Of a stretch of 64,000 nucleotides of DNA, positions 7,731 to 15,860 are shown piece by piece; position 1 is the first letter of the stretch, and each line of letters opens with the position of its first letter. The DNA is from Pseudomonas monsensis. Lineage in GTDB: Bacteria > Pseudomonadota > Gammaproteobacteria > Pseudomonadales > Pseudomonadaceae. Made by a program: the position numbers and the translations under genes. The notes beneath the pieces are model-generated. The model worked only from the letters and a program-made list of their open reading frames with translations, was not told the origin of the DNA and did no database searches. The DNA lies in NCBI RefSeq assembly GCF_014268495.2, contig NZ_CP077087.1, forward strand, positions 603,001-667,000. Reading direction: 5' to 3'.

Positions 7731-9395
7731 ATGAGCACGAGCATCACGGCGGACGGCCTTAGCGCCGACCAGCCTGCGTTCCTGTCCAAGGAACGCATCA
7801 TCGCCAAGCCCGGTTTCAACCGCTGGCTGGTACCACCGGCCGCTCTGGCCATCCACCTGTGCATCGGCATGGCCTACGGTTTCTCGGTGTTCTGGCTGCC
7901 GCTGTCCAAGGCGCTGGGCGTCACCGCTCCAGTGGCTTGCGCACCGGACATGAGCTTCATCGCACAAGTGTTTTCGTCGCAATGTGACTGGCCGATCTCG
8001 ATGCTCGGCTGGATCTACACCCTGTTCTTCATCTTCCTCGGCTGCTCGGCAGCCATCTGGGGCGGCTGGCTGGAACACGCCGGCCCACGCAAGGCCGGTG
8101 TGGTATCGGCACTGTGCTGGTGCGGCGGTCTGCTGATTTCGGCGCTGGGTATCTATACCCACCAGATCTGGCTGATGTGGATCGGCTCCGGCGTGATCGG
8201 CGGTATCGGTCTGGGCCTGGGCTACATCTCGCCGGTCTCGACCCTGATCAAGTGGTTCCCGGACAAGCGCGGCATGGCCACCGGCATGGCAATCATGGGT
8301 TTCGGTGGCGGCGCGATGGTCGGTGCACCGCTGGCGACTGCGCTGATGAGCCACTTCGCTTCGCCGGCCGGTGTCGGCGTCTGGCAGAGCTTCGTGGCCA
8401 TGGCTGCGATCTACTTTGTGTTCATGATCGGTGGCGCCCTGGCCTACCGCGTGCCGCCAACCGGCTGGAAGCCTGAAGGCTGGACCGCGCCGGCGAAGAA
8501 AGCGTCGAACGCGATGATCACCCACCGTCACGTGCACGTGAATGTGGCGTGGAAAACCCCGCAATTCCGTCTGGTGTGGCTGGTGCTGTGCCTGAACGTG
8601 TCCGCCGGGATCGGCATTCTGGGCATGGCCTCGCCGCTGTTGCAGGAAGTGTTCGGTGGCCGCCTGCTGGGTGTTGACGTGCCGTTCGGCCAACTGGATG
8701 CCGGGCAACTGGCTTCGATTGCCGCAATTGCTGCCGGTTTCACCGGTCTGCTGAGCCTGTTCAACATCGGTGGCCGGTTCTTCTGGGCGTCGTTCTCCGA
8801 CTACCTGGGTCGCAAAAACACCTACTTCGTGTTCTTCGCCCTGGGTTTTGCCCTGTACGCATTGATCCCGAACCTCGGTCACCTGGGCAACGTCGCGCTG
8901 TTCGTGGCGGCGTTCTGCATCATTCTGTCGATGTACGGCGGTGGTTTCGCCACGGTGCCGGCGTATCTGGCCGACCTGTTCGGTACGCAGATGGTGGGTG
9001 CGATCCACGGTCGTCTGCTGACCGCCTGGGCGGCAGCCGGTGTGCTCGGTCCGGTGTTGGTGAACTACCTGCGTGAGTACCAGTTGAGCATCGGCGTTGA
9101 CCGCGCGGCTGCCTACGACATCACCCTGTACATCCTCGCCGGCCTGCTGGTGCTGGGCTTCCTGTGCAACCTGCTGGTTCGTCCGGTGGCTGACAAGTAC
9201 TTCATGACCGACGCTGAACTGGCTGCCGAACAGGCGCTGGGCCACGACAAAGGTGCTGACGCGACTACGGTTCTGGAGTGGAAAGCCGCGCCGGGCAGCA
9301 AGCCGTTGGCCGTCGCAGCATGGCTGGTGGTGGGGATTCCGTTGGCGTGGGGTGTGTGGGTGACCCTGCAGAAAACGGCGGTACTGTTTCACTAA
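7731..9395 (+). CDS. OFA-family MFS transporter (oxalate/formate antiporter type)
   Basis: A 554-residue inner-membrane carrier with about 12-14 membrane segments. The family hallmarks are an N-terminal GMAYGFSVFWLPL helix, a WIYTLFFIFLG helix, the loop KWFPDKRGMATG between helices 4 and 5, and SFSDYLGRKNTY between the two halves. It is longer than OxlT (about 420 residues) because of an extra periplasmic loop near residue 70, which contains CAPDMSF and CDWP, and a C-terminal extension with an extra helix. ATG at 7731, preceded by GGGGGA, is chosen over an upstream GTG-type frame. It stands alone between REP-like repeats, so the substrate (oxalate, formate or another carboxylate) cannot be told. 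Confidence 0.85.
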   Translation: MSTSITADGLSADQPAFLSKERIIAKPGFNRWLVPPAALAIHLCIGMAYGFSVFWLPLSKALGVTAPVACAPDMSFIAQVFSSQCDWPISMLGWIYTLFFIFLGCSAAIWGGWLEHAGPRKAGVVSALCWCGGLLISALGIYTHQIWLMWIGSGVIGGIGLGLGYISPVSTLIKWFPDKRGMATGMAIMGFGGGAMVGAPLATALMSHFASPAGVGVWQSFVAMAAIYFVFMIGGALAYRVPPTGWKPEGWTAPAKKASNAMITHRHVHVNVAWKTPQFRLVWLVLCLNVSAGIGILGMASPLLQEVFGGRLLGVDVPFGQLDAGQLASIAAIAAGFTGLLSLFNIGGRFFWASFSDYLGRKNTYFVFFALGFALYALIPNLGHLGNVALFVAAFCIILSMYGGGFATVPAYLADLFGTQMVGAIHGRLLTAWAAAGVLGPVLVNYLREYQLSIGVDRAAAYDITLYILAGLLVLGFLCNLLVRPVADKYFMTDAELAAEQALGHDKGADATTVLEWKAAPGSKPLAVAAWLVVGIPLAWGVWVTLQKTAVLFH

Positions 9396-9411
9396 GTAAA
9401 AACGCAGTACC

Positions 9412-9504
9412 CCTGTAGGAGTGAGCCCTGCTCGCGATAGCGGTCTGACAGTCACAGAAATGTTGATTGCCAGGTACTGATCGCGAGCAGGCTCACTCCT
9501 ACAG
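9412..9504. repeat. REP-type inverted repeat pair (GGAGTGAGC family)
   Basis: TGTAGGAGTGAGCCcTGCTCGCGAT at the left end is repeated in inverse orientation at the right end, with about 43 unrelated bases between. The left arm carries one inserted C. It is the same family as repeats at 21665, 27405, 46631, 51701 and 61874. Confidence 0.85.
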
Positions 9505-9616
9505 TTGTTTTTGGGGTGCCTGTAATGGCTTGTATGGACATGTCTACCCGCGACAGCCGGGACTTCTGTCCGTCAGCGATATTGCGTCTCGTGTTTCTGT
9601 TTCGGCCCCGCGTGCC

Positions 9617-9622
9617 TATAAT
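9617..9622 (+). promoter_or_regulatory. Candidate -10 box of the his operon
   Basis: A perfect TATAAT lies 39 bases before the hisB ATG. The expected -35 position (about 9594-9599) shows only a weak match, so an activator or an extended -10 may contribute. Confidence 0.45.
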
Positions 9623-9660
9623 GGCTGCCTTTTTCGCCCAATGATTTTGCGGAGCTGGTG

Positions 9661-10254
9661 ATGGCCGAACGTAAGGCGTCTGTCGAGCGCGACACTCTGG
9701 AAACCCAGATCAAAGCCTCGATCAACCTTGATGGCACCGGAAAGGCCCGATTCGATATCGGTGTTCCTTTTCTTGAGCACATGCTGGATCAGATCGCCCG
9801 TCACGGGTTGATCGACCTGGATATTGAATGCAAGGGCGATCTGCATATCGACGACCACCATACCGTGGAAGACGTCGGTATCACCCTCGGCCAGGCCTTC
9901 GCCAAAGCCATCGGCGACAAGAAAGGCATCCGTCGCTACGGTCACGCCTATGTGCCGCTCGATGAAGCGCTGTCGCGTGTGGTGATCGACTTCTCCGGCC
10001 GCCCGGGCCTGCAGATGCACGTGCCGTACACCCGCGCCACCGTGGGCGGCTTCGACGTTGACCTGTTCCAGGAATTCTTCCAGGGCTTCGTCAACCACGC
10101 ACTGGTCAGCCTGCACATCGACAACCTGCGTGGCACCAACACCCACCACCAGATCGAAACCGTGTTCAAGGCTTTCGGCCGCGCCCTGCGCATGGCCGTC
10201 GAGCTGGACGAGCGCATGGCCGGGCAAATGCCATCGACCAAAGGCGTCCTGTAA
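9661..10254 (+). CDS. hisB: Imidazoleglycerol-phosphate dehydratase HisB
   Basis: A 197-residue monofunctional enzyme, without the phosphatase domain found in enteric HisB. It dehydrates imidazole glycerol phosphate in histidine synthesis. The metal-binding His-rich motifs DDHHTVEDVGI and NTHHQIE are present. The frame could start one codon earlier at GTG 9658, but ATG at 9661 follows GGAG at a good distance and matches homologues (MAERKASVERDT). It heads hisB-hisH-DUF2164-hisA-hisF, and its stop overlaps hisH. Confidence 0.97.
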   Translation: MAERKASVERDTLETQIKASINLDGTGKARFDIGVPFLEHMLDQIARHGLIDLDIECKGDLHIDDHHTVEDVGITLGQAFAKAIGDKKGIRRYGHAYVPLDEALSRVVIDFSGRPGLQMHVPYTRATVGGFDVDLFQEFFQGFVNHALVSLHIDNLRGTNTHHQIETVFKAFGRALRMAVELDERMAGQMPSTKGVL

Positions 10255-10892
10255 TGCAGACGGTTGCAGTTATCGACTACGGCATGGGCAACCTGCACTC
10301 GGTGGCCAAGGCCCTCGAGCACGTCGGTGCCGGCAAGGTGCTGATCACCAGCGATGCCGACGTGATCCGCGAAGCCGACCGCGTGGTCTTCCCCGGTGTT
10401 GGCGCGATTCGCGACTGCATGGCGGAAATTCGTCGCCTCGGTTTCGACTCGCTGGTGCGTGAAGTCAGCCAGGATCGTCCGTTCCTCGGCATCTGCGTCG
10501 GCATGCAAGCCTTGCTCGACACCAGCGAAGAGAACGACGGCGTTGACTGCATCGGCCTGTTCCCGGGGGCGGTGAAGTTCTTCGGCAAAGACCTGCATGA
10601 AGACGGCGAGCACCTGAAAGTCCCGCATATGGGCTGGAACGAGGTGAAGCAGAAGGTCAGTCACCCGCTGTGGCACGATATTCCGGACATGGCGCGTTTC
10701 TACTTCGTGCACAGCTACTACATCGCCGCCGCCAACGCGCGGCAGGTGGTGGGCAGCGGTCATTACGGGCTCGATTTCGCCGCAGCACTGGCCGATGGCT
10801 CGCGTTTCGCCGTGCAGTTCCACCCGGAGAAGAGCCATACCCATGGCCTGCAACTGCTGCAGAACTTCGCCGCGTGGGACGGTCGCTGGTAA
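10254..10892 (+). CDS. hisH: Imidazole glycerol phosphate synthase glutaminase subunit HisH
   Basis: A 212-residue class I glutamine amidotransferase. It supplies ammonia to HisF for the cyclase step. The nucleophile is C81 in LGICVGMQ and the His/Glu pair lies in VQFHPEKSH near the C-terminus. The ATG overlaps the hisB stop (TAATG), indicating coupling. Normal length and intact triad. Confidence 0.97.
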   Translation: MQTVAVIDYGMGNLHSVAKALEHVGAGKVLITSDADVIREADRVVFPGVGAIRDCMAEIRRLGFDSLVREVSQDRPFLGICVGMQALLDTSEENDGVDCIGLFPGAVKFFGKDLHEDGEHLKVPHMGWNEVKQKVSHPLWHDIPDMARFYFVHSYYIAAANARQVVGSGHYGLDFAAALADGSRFAVQFHPEKSHTHGLQLLQNFAAWDGRW

Positions 10893-11153
10893 ATGGCTGC
10901 CAAGAAGTCCAAGCCGCCGATCCTGACCCTCACTCCCGAGCAGGAAAACGAGGCCAATCGCAAGATCCAGCGGTTCATGGAAGACCGATTCGAACTGGAC
11001 CTGGGTTCGTTCGAAGCGGCGGAAATTCTTGAGCTGTTTACCCGCGAAATTGCTCCGCACTATTACAACAGGGCGATTTTCGATGTGCAGACCCACCTCA
11101 AAGAGCGGTTTGAAAGCATCGAAAGCGACCTGTGGGCGCTCGAAAAAAATTAG
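10893..11153 (+). CDS. DUF2164 family protein
   Basis: A small 86-residue acidic, helical protein starting immediately after the hisH stop. It matches the DUF2164 family (EENRKIQRF-like start, YYNRAIFDVQ core). Its function is unknown. Its place between hisH and hisA in pseudomonads means it is co-transcribed with histidine biosynthesis, but no catalytic motif is visible. Confidence 0.85.
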   Translation: MAAKKSKPPILTLTPEQENEANRKIQRFMEDRFELDLGSFEAAEILELFTREIAPHYYNRAIFDVQTHLKERFESIESDLWALEKN

Positions 11154-11155
11154 GA

Positions 11156-11237
11156 GCAGCGGCAAGCTTCAAGCTGTCAGCTGCAAGAATCAGACACACG
11201 TGCGCGCTTGCAGCTTAAAGCTTGCAGCTTGCAGCTC
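11156..11237. repeat. AGCTT/GCAAG-rich inverted repeat before hisA
   Basis: Interleaved direct and inverted copies of CAAGCTT/AAGCTTG and GCAGCTT fill the DUF2164-hisA gap. The left arm (GGCAAGCTTCAAGCTGTCAGCTGCAAG) is roughly the inverse of the right arm (CTTGCAGCTTAAAGCTTGCAGC). It could form a hairpin inside the his operon mRNA. Confidence 0.6.
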
Positions 11238-11254
11238 TTTGACGAAGGAAAAGC

Positions 11255-11992
11255 ATGCTAATTATTCCTGCTATCGATCTTAAAGACGGTGCCTGCGTAC
11301 GTCTGCGCCAGGGCCGCATGGAAGATTCCACAGTGTTCTCCGATGACCCGGTGAGCATGGCTGCCAAGTGGGTGGAGGGCGGTTGCCGCCGTCTGCATCT
11401 GGTCGATCTGAATGGCGCGTTCGAAGGCCAGCCAGTCAACGGCGAAGTGGTCACTGCGATCGCCAAGCGCTATCCGACTTTGCCGATCCAGATCGGTGGC
11501 GGCATCCGTTCGCTGGAAACCATCGAGCACTACGTCAAGGCTGGCGTGAGCTACGTGATCATCGGTACCAAAGCCGTTAAAGACCCGGCCTTCGTCGCTG
11601 AGGCCTGCCGCGCGTTCCCGGGCAAGATCATCGTCGGTCTGGATGCCAAAGACGGTTTTGTCGCCACCGATGGCTGGGCTGAAATCAGCACCGTGCAGGT
11701 CATTGATCTGGCCAAGCAGTTTGAAGCCGACGGCGTCTCCTCGATCGTTTATACCGACATCGCCAAAGACGGCATGATGCAGGGTTGCAACGTGCCGTTT
11801 ACCGCTGCGCTGGCCGCTGCCACGAAGATCCCGGTGATCGCTTCCGGCGGTATCCACAATCTGGGTGACATCAAGTCGCTGCTCGACGCCAAGGCGCCAG
11901 GCATCATCGGCGCCATCACTGGCCGGGCGATCTACGAAGGCACCCTCGACGTCGCCGAAGCGCAAGCTTTCTGCGATTCGTACAAAGGCTGA
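11255..11992 (+). CDS. hisA: ProFAR isomerase HisA
   Basis: A 245-residue TIM barrel that isomerises the aminoaldose ProFAR to the ketose PRFAR in histidine synthesis. The N-terminal general acid is D8 (IPAIDLKDG) and the second catalytic aspartate is in VYTDIAKDG. The phosphate-binding QIGGGIRS and IASGGIHN motifs are clear. RBS GAAGGAA precedes the ATG. It is separated from DUF2164 by a repeat but still lies in the his gene series. Confidence 0.97.
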   Translation: MLIIPAIDLKDGACVRLRQGRMEDSTVFSDDPVSMAAKWVEGGCRRLHLVDLNGAFEGQPVNGEVVTAIAKRYPTLPIQIGGGIRSLETIEHYVKAGVSYVIIGTKAVKDPAFVAEACRAFPGKIIVGLDAKDGFVATDGWAEISTVQVIDLAKQFEADGVSSIVYTDIAKDGMMQGCNVPFTAALAAATKIPVIASGGIHNLGDIKSLLDAKAPGIIGAITGRAIYEGTLDVAEAQAFCDSYKG

Positions 11993-12001
11993 GGACTGAC
12001 C

Positions 12002-12772
12002 ATGGCGCTGGCCAAACGCATCATCCCTTGCCTGGACGTGGACAACGGCCGGGTCGTCAAAGGTGTGAAGTTCGAAAACATCCGCGACGCCGGTGACCCG
12101 GTGGAAATCGCCCGGCGCTATGACGAGCAGGGTGCCGACGAGATTACCTTCCTCGACATCACCGCCAGCGTCGATGGCCGCGACACTACGCTGCATACCG
12201 TCGAGCGCATGGCCAGCCAGGTGTTCATCCCGCTGACCGTGGGCGGCGGCGTGCGCACCGTGCAGGACATTCGCAACCTGCTCAATGCCGGTGCGGACAA
12301 GGTCTCGATCAACACCGCAGCGGTGTTCAACCCTGAGTTTGTCGGCGAAGCCGCACAGCATTTCGGCTCGCAGTGCATCGTCGTCGCCATCGACGCGAAG
12401 AAAGTCTCAGGCCCGGGCGAAACCCCGCGCTGGGAAATCTTCACCCACGGCGGGCGCAAGCCGACCGGCCTCGATGCGGTCGAGTGGGCGAAGAAAATGG
12501 AAGGCCTCGGCGCCGGCGAGATCCTGCTGACCAGCATGGATCAGGACGGCATGAAAAACGGCTTCGACCTTGGCGTGACCCGCGCCATCAGCGATGCGCT
12601 GGGCATTCCGGTCATCGCTTCCGGCGGCGTCGGCAACCTGCAGCATCTGGCCGACGGCATCATTGAAGGCCACGCGAGCGCAGTGCTGGCGGCGAGTATT
12701 TTCCACTTCGGCGAATACACCGTGCAGGAAGCAAAAGCGTATATGGCCAAACGCGGCATCGTAATGCGCTAA
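12002..12772 (+). CDS. hisF: Imidazole glycerol phosphate synthase cyclase subunit HisF
   Basis: A 256-residue TIM barrel, paralogue of HisA, that pairs with HisH. D12 (IPCLDVDNG) and the aspartate in VVAIDAKK are the catalytic pair. VGGGVRT and IASGGVGN bind phosphate. The gene begins 9 bases after hisA. It is the last histidine biosynthesis gene here. Confidence 0.97.
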   Translation: MALAKRIIPCLDVDNGRVVKGVKFENIRDAGDPVEIARRYDEQGADEITFLDITASVDGRDTTLHTVERMASQVFIPLTVGGGVRTVQDIRNLLNAGADKVSINTAAVFNPEFVGEAAQHFGSQCIVVAIDAKKVSGPGETPRWEIFTHGGRKPTGLDAVEWAKKMEGLGAGEILLTSMDQDGMKNGFDLGVTRAISDALGIPVIASGGVGNLQHLADGIIEGHASAVLAASIFHFGEYTVQEAKAYMAKRGIVMR

Positions 12773-12792
12773 ACCGTACGGGCCAGTGGACA

Positions 12793-12829
12793 CCATGGCG
12801 CACCCAAGGCACTCTTGGGCACGCCATGG
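12793..12829 (+). promoter_or_regulatory. Long stable hairpin between hisF and the next gene
   Basis: CCATGGCG, a CA mismatch, CCCAAG, a five-base loop, CTTGGG, CA and CGCCATGG form a near-perfect 37-base stem-loop. No T run follows, so it is not a normal intrinsic terminator. It ends 16 bases before the next ATG and may affect mRNA stability or translation there. Confidence 0.7.
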
Positions 12830-12845
12830 ATTCCGGTAGCCCGAC

Positions 12846-13601
12846 ATGATCAAACGCCTGCTCCTTGTTCTCGCCAGTGCCTCTTTGTTGTTGATCAACA
12901 ATGCCCGTGCCGAAAACAGTCCCGACACCGATCTGGTGCTGCTCACCGAAAACTTCCCGCCCTATAACATGGCGAAGAACGGCAAAAATTTCGCCCAGGG
13001 CGAGAACATCAATGGCATCGCCACCGATATCGTCCGTGAAATGTTCCAGCGTGCCGGGATCACTTACAGCCTGACTCTGCGTTTTCCTTGGGAACGCGTC
13101 TACAAACTCGCCCTGGAAAACCCCGGTTACGGTGCCTTCGTGATGGCGCGTCTGCCGGACCGGGAAAAACTCTTCAAATGGGTCGGCCCGATCGGCCCTG
13201 ACGACTGGATTATGTTGGCCAAGGCTGACAGCAAGATCACTCTCGAAACCCTCGAGGATGCGCGCCAATACAAGATCGGCGCCTACAAAGGGGATGCCAT
13301 TGCCGAGACACTGGCCAAGCAGGGGCTGAAGCCGATTGTGGTGCTGCGTGATCAGGACAATGCGAAAAAACTGGTCGGCGGGCAGATTGATTTGTGGGCC
13401 ACAGGCGATCCTGCCGGACGGTATCTGGCGCGGCAGGACGGTGTTACCGGCCTCAAGACTGTGCTGCGCTTCAACAGCGCAGAACTGTATCTGGCACTGA
13501 ACAAGGATGTGTCAGATACAGTCGTTGCCAAGTTGCAGGCTGCACTGGATCAAATGCGCAAGGATGGGGTTGTCGACGAGATCATGGGGCGCTATCTGTA
13601 G
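12846..13601 (+). CDS. Periplasmic amino-acid-type solute-binding protein
   Basis: A 251-residue protein with a signal peptide (residues 1-22, ending NNARA) and a family 3 extracellular solute-binding domain (LLTENFPPYNM near residue 36, then GIATDIVREMF). No permease or ATPase gene is adjacent, so it may be an orphan receptor or may work with a transporter elsewhere. Its last 20 bases overlap the end of the convergent Vps62-like gene. The ligand cannot be predicted from sequence alone. Confidence 0.85.
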   Translation: MIKRLLLVLASASLLLINNARAENSPDTDLVLLTENFPPYNMAKNGKNFAQGENINGIATDIVREMFQRAGITYSLTLRFPWERVYKLALENPGYGAFVMARLPDREKLFKWVGPIGPDDWIMLAKADSKITLETLEDARQYKIGAYKGDAIAETLAKQGLKPIVVLRDQDNAKKLVGGQIDLWATGDPAGRYLARQDGVTGLKTVLRFNSAELYLALNKDVSDTVVAKLQAALDQMRKDGVVDEIMGRYL

Positions 13602-14967
13602 CAGTCGGTAGTTCCAGCGCTGACGGTGCAATGATGTCGACCGCACCACCACTGTCCTCGGAGCCTGGCGGTGTGCTCCTGGTCAGTTGCGGGCACGCGT
13701 TGGCAATCTCGATTTGTTCCGGCGGAAATTGCGTCAGATGAAAGCTGGAGTCGTCGGTATAGCGGAATTCGACGGCCACCTGAGTGCCGTCCTCACGTAT
13801 GAGTTTGTAATGACTTTCCATCTGGTAGACCGCGATGGCAGTCTGCTTCGCAACCATGGCGATGACGGCCTGAGGACGTGATTCCATCCAGCCGCTCGCA
13901 GAGTTTTCGGTATGAGTGAAGTGTTCTTCCGGCAGGCGGGCCGAAAGTTTCGTCACCCGTCTATCGCTCAACGCCACGGATGGCCAGGCCTTGTCGATTT
14001 CAATCGACGTCAAGCCGCTGAACACGCGTAGCCCTATCGGGTTTTGTGTTCGGTGGGTGATCCATTTGGCCGCACGGGTGTTGTCCGAGGTGTTGTGGTC
14101 ATGACCAATCAACACATATTCGTCTGTTCTTTTCAGCTCGTAATAGGGCGAGCTGAAAAACTGCTCGGCGGGATCGGCGTGGTCTCTGACCGCAAACCAA
14201 GGCAGGCGGGCAACCTGAGTGACTTTGACGGCTTCGCTACTCGGAGGGTGCGCATACCCGGTGAGCATCGGAGCTTGGGGTGCTGCGGTGATTTGCATCG
14301 GGATCTGCATCCGTAACGCATAAGCAGCGCCGGGCGCTGTGGGTTTGTTGTAGGTCTCTACGCCCACAAAGGTGCCGGGAGCAAAACAGATTTCGCCCGG
14401 CTCGGCAGTGGGTGGCTGTATGGTCCAGGCGCTGAAACTGAGTTTTGCGCCCGTGCCTTTGTCATTCCACAGCAGATCCCCGACAGTTGCCTCTACAACC
14501 AGATCGGCCCTCACGCACCGGACGGTATTGGGTGATGGCTTACGGTGGTCACTGGCGCACACCAGGCCCAGGGCGACGTAGCCTGCTGGGGGGATCGGGC
14601 GCCATATGGATGTGCGCGTAACACTGGGTGACGGGGACTCATTCCAGACCAGTTCGAAATCGGCAGGCTTGGCCAGCGCGTTGCCTTTACTGTTTTTCGC
14701 CCCTTTCAAGTCCTTCTCGCAGACGACAGCCGAGACCATGTCGCCGTTAATGTTGAAACTGCCGGGAATGAACAGATCGCCCAGTGGAAAGTAACCCGGC
14801 AATGCATCCGGAGCAGGTGTGGGGCGCCAGAAAGTTCCAGGTTTTGCCTTTGCACCATTGATACTCCAGACCCGATGAAACTCGGTTGTGAAGTTGATCA
14901 GCAGGTTGTCGTGCGTGATGGGCTGCATTGGCCTGTGTGGCGAGGCAGCGTTTTCTTCGAGAGTCAT
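13582..14967 (-). CDS. Vps62-related (DUF946) protein
   Basis: A 461-residue protein of the Vps62/DUF946 family, known from plants, fungi and scattered bacteria, with no established bacterial role. The family signature appears twice: FWRPTPAPDALPGYFPLGD near residue 50 and WRPIPPAGYVALGLVC near residue 120. An LPWFAVRDHADPAEQFFSSPYY segment follows. No signal peptide or membrane helix is seen. ATG at 14967 is chosen over an in-frame upstream start at 15006 because AGGA sits 8 bases before it. The gene interrupts the his-to-deacetylase backbone and converges with the solute-binding protein, overlapping it by 20 bases. Confidence 0.75.
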   Translation of the reverse strand: MTLEENAASPHRPMQPITHDNLLINFTTEFHRVWSINGAKAKPGTFWRPTPAPDALPGYFPLGDLFIPGSFNINGDMVSAVVCEKDLKGAKNSKGNALAKPADFELVWNESPSPSVTRTSIWRPIPPAGYVALGLVCASDHRKPSPNTVRCVRADLVVEATVGDLLWNDKGTGAKLSFSAWTIQPPTAEPGEICFAPGTFVGVETYNKPTAPGAAYALRMQIPMQITAAPQAPMLTGYAHPPSSEAVKVTQVARLPWFAVRDHADPAEQFFSSPYYELKRTDEYVLIGHDHNTSDNTRAAKWITHRTQNPIGLRVFSGLTSIEIDKAWPSVALSDRRVTKLSARLPEEHFTHTENSASGWMESRPQAVIAMVAKQTAIAVYQMESHYKLIREDGTQVAVEFRYTDDSSFHLTQFPPEQIEIANACPQLTRSTPPGSEDSGGAVDIIAPSALELPTATDSAP

Positions 14968-15034
14968 AGTCAATCCTGATAGTTGAAAGCGGCTCGGGGG
15001 AGCCACGACCTGTTGCAGGTCTCACTATCCGGAA

Positions 15035-15052
15035 GCCAGCAGGATTGCTGGC
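15035..15052 (-). terminator. Short hairpin, possible terminator of the deacetylase operon
   Basis: GCCAGCA, a four-base loop and TGCTGGC lie about 30 bases after the stop of the deacetylase gene, read on the minus strand. There is no clear T run, so efficient termination is uncertain. Confidence 0.35.
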
Positions 15053-15081
15053 GGTAACTATGTATAGAGCGTTACCCGGTA

Positions 15082-15858
15082 TTACCGATAAATCCCGTCT
15101 TTGCCATGTCCGCTCATGGCGCGATTGCTGCGCACGCTGATCATTTGCCTGATGTCGATCCAGTCGATGCCCTGGGCCTTCAGCTTGGGCAGCTCGCGCT
15201 CCAGCACCGCCAGCGTTTGCGGGTAAGGGTGGCCGATCATCACCGCCGAGCCCTGTTTGCGGGCGAGACTGATCGCTGTTTGCAACTGGGTGAAAATCGC
15301 CGCTTCGGTGCGCTCGTCATCCAGGAACACATCCCGCGAGACGCTCGCCAGATTGATCTTCTGCGCTTGCTGCGCGGCCACGGTCTGCGCGCTGGTGCGG
15401 CTGTCGACGAAGAACTTGTGCCGCCGCTGCAACTCGCCCATCAGCCAGGCCATCGCCACGGGCTGAGCAGTCATGCGGCTACCCATGTGATTGTTGATGC
15501 CCGCCGTGTACGGCACCTTTTTGAACGCTGCGTCGAGGCGCTTCTCAAGCTCTTCGATCGGCAATTCCGGGTGCCAGGCGTACGGGCCGGTGGCCGGATC
15601 CATCGGCATGTGCAGGATGACGATCTTGCCGGCGCGATGGGCCTCGCGGGCGAATTCGGTGGCGTGAGGCGTGTCAGGCATGATCGCCGTGGTCACCGGG
15701 CCGGGCAGGGCCAGCACGCGGCGATCCCGGGGCAGGTTCTGCCCCAGGTCGTCAATGATCAGCGTCAGGTAGGCTTTGTGTGGCGTGGGGCTGGCGGGCT
15801 CTGCATGAGCAGCACCCGCCAGACAGCACAGCAGGACGAAAAGGAAACGCCAAGACAT
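15082..15858 (-). CDS. Divergent polysaccharide deacetylase family protein (YibQ-like)
   Basis: An exported protein with a signal peptide (MSWRFLFVLLCCLAGAAHA) and the divergent polysaccharide deacetylase domain (ILIIDDLGQN-type start, ILHMPMDP, INNHMGSRMT). The NodB-like fold keeps D and H residues, but substrate and activity are unproven. A TTG at 15864 would overlap the ctpA stop. ATG at 15858 is used here because it begins the signal peptide cleanly, and neither start has a good RBS. It ends the envC-ctpA-deacetylase series, whose neighbours all act in cell-wall turnover, so a peptidoglycan-related role is a reasonable inference. Confidence 0.88.
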   Translation of the reverse strand: MSWRFLFVLLCCLAGAAHAEPASPTPHKAYLTLIIDDLGQNLPRDRRVLALPGPVTTAIMPDTPHATEFAREAHRAGKIVILHMPMDPATGPYAWHPELPIEELEKRLDAAFKKVPYTAGINNHMGSRMTAQPVAMAWLMGELQRRHKFFVDSRTSAQTVAAQQAQKINLASVSRDVFLDDERTEAAIFTQLQTAISLARKQGSAVMIGHPYPQTLAVLERELPKLKAQGIDWIDIRQMISVRSNRAMSGHGKDGIYR

Positions 15859-15860
15859 CC

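Noticed and set aside
7710..9455. A 581-codon open frame on the minus strand
   Set aside because: Antisense shadow of the MFS transporter, rich in Gln, His and Arg as expected from reversed high-GC codons.
3369..12772. Prophage or large island beyond tRNA-Phe on the right
   Set aside because: Gene content and order on this side are ordinary Pseudomonas core genes, with no integrase or phage gene.
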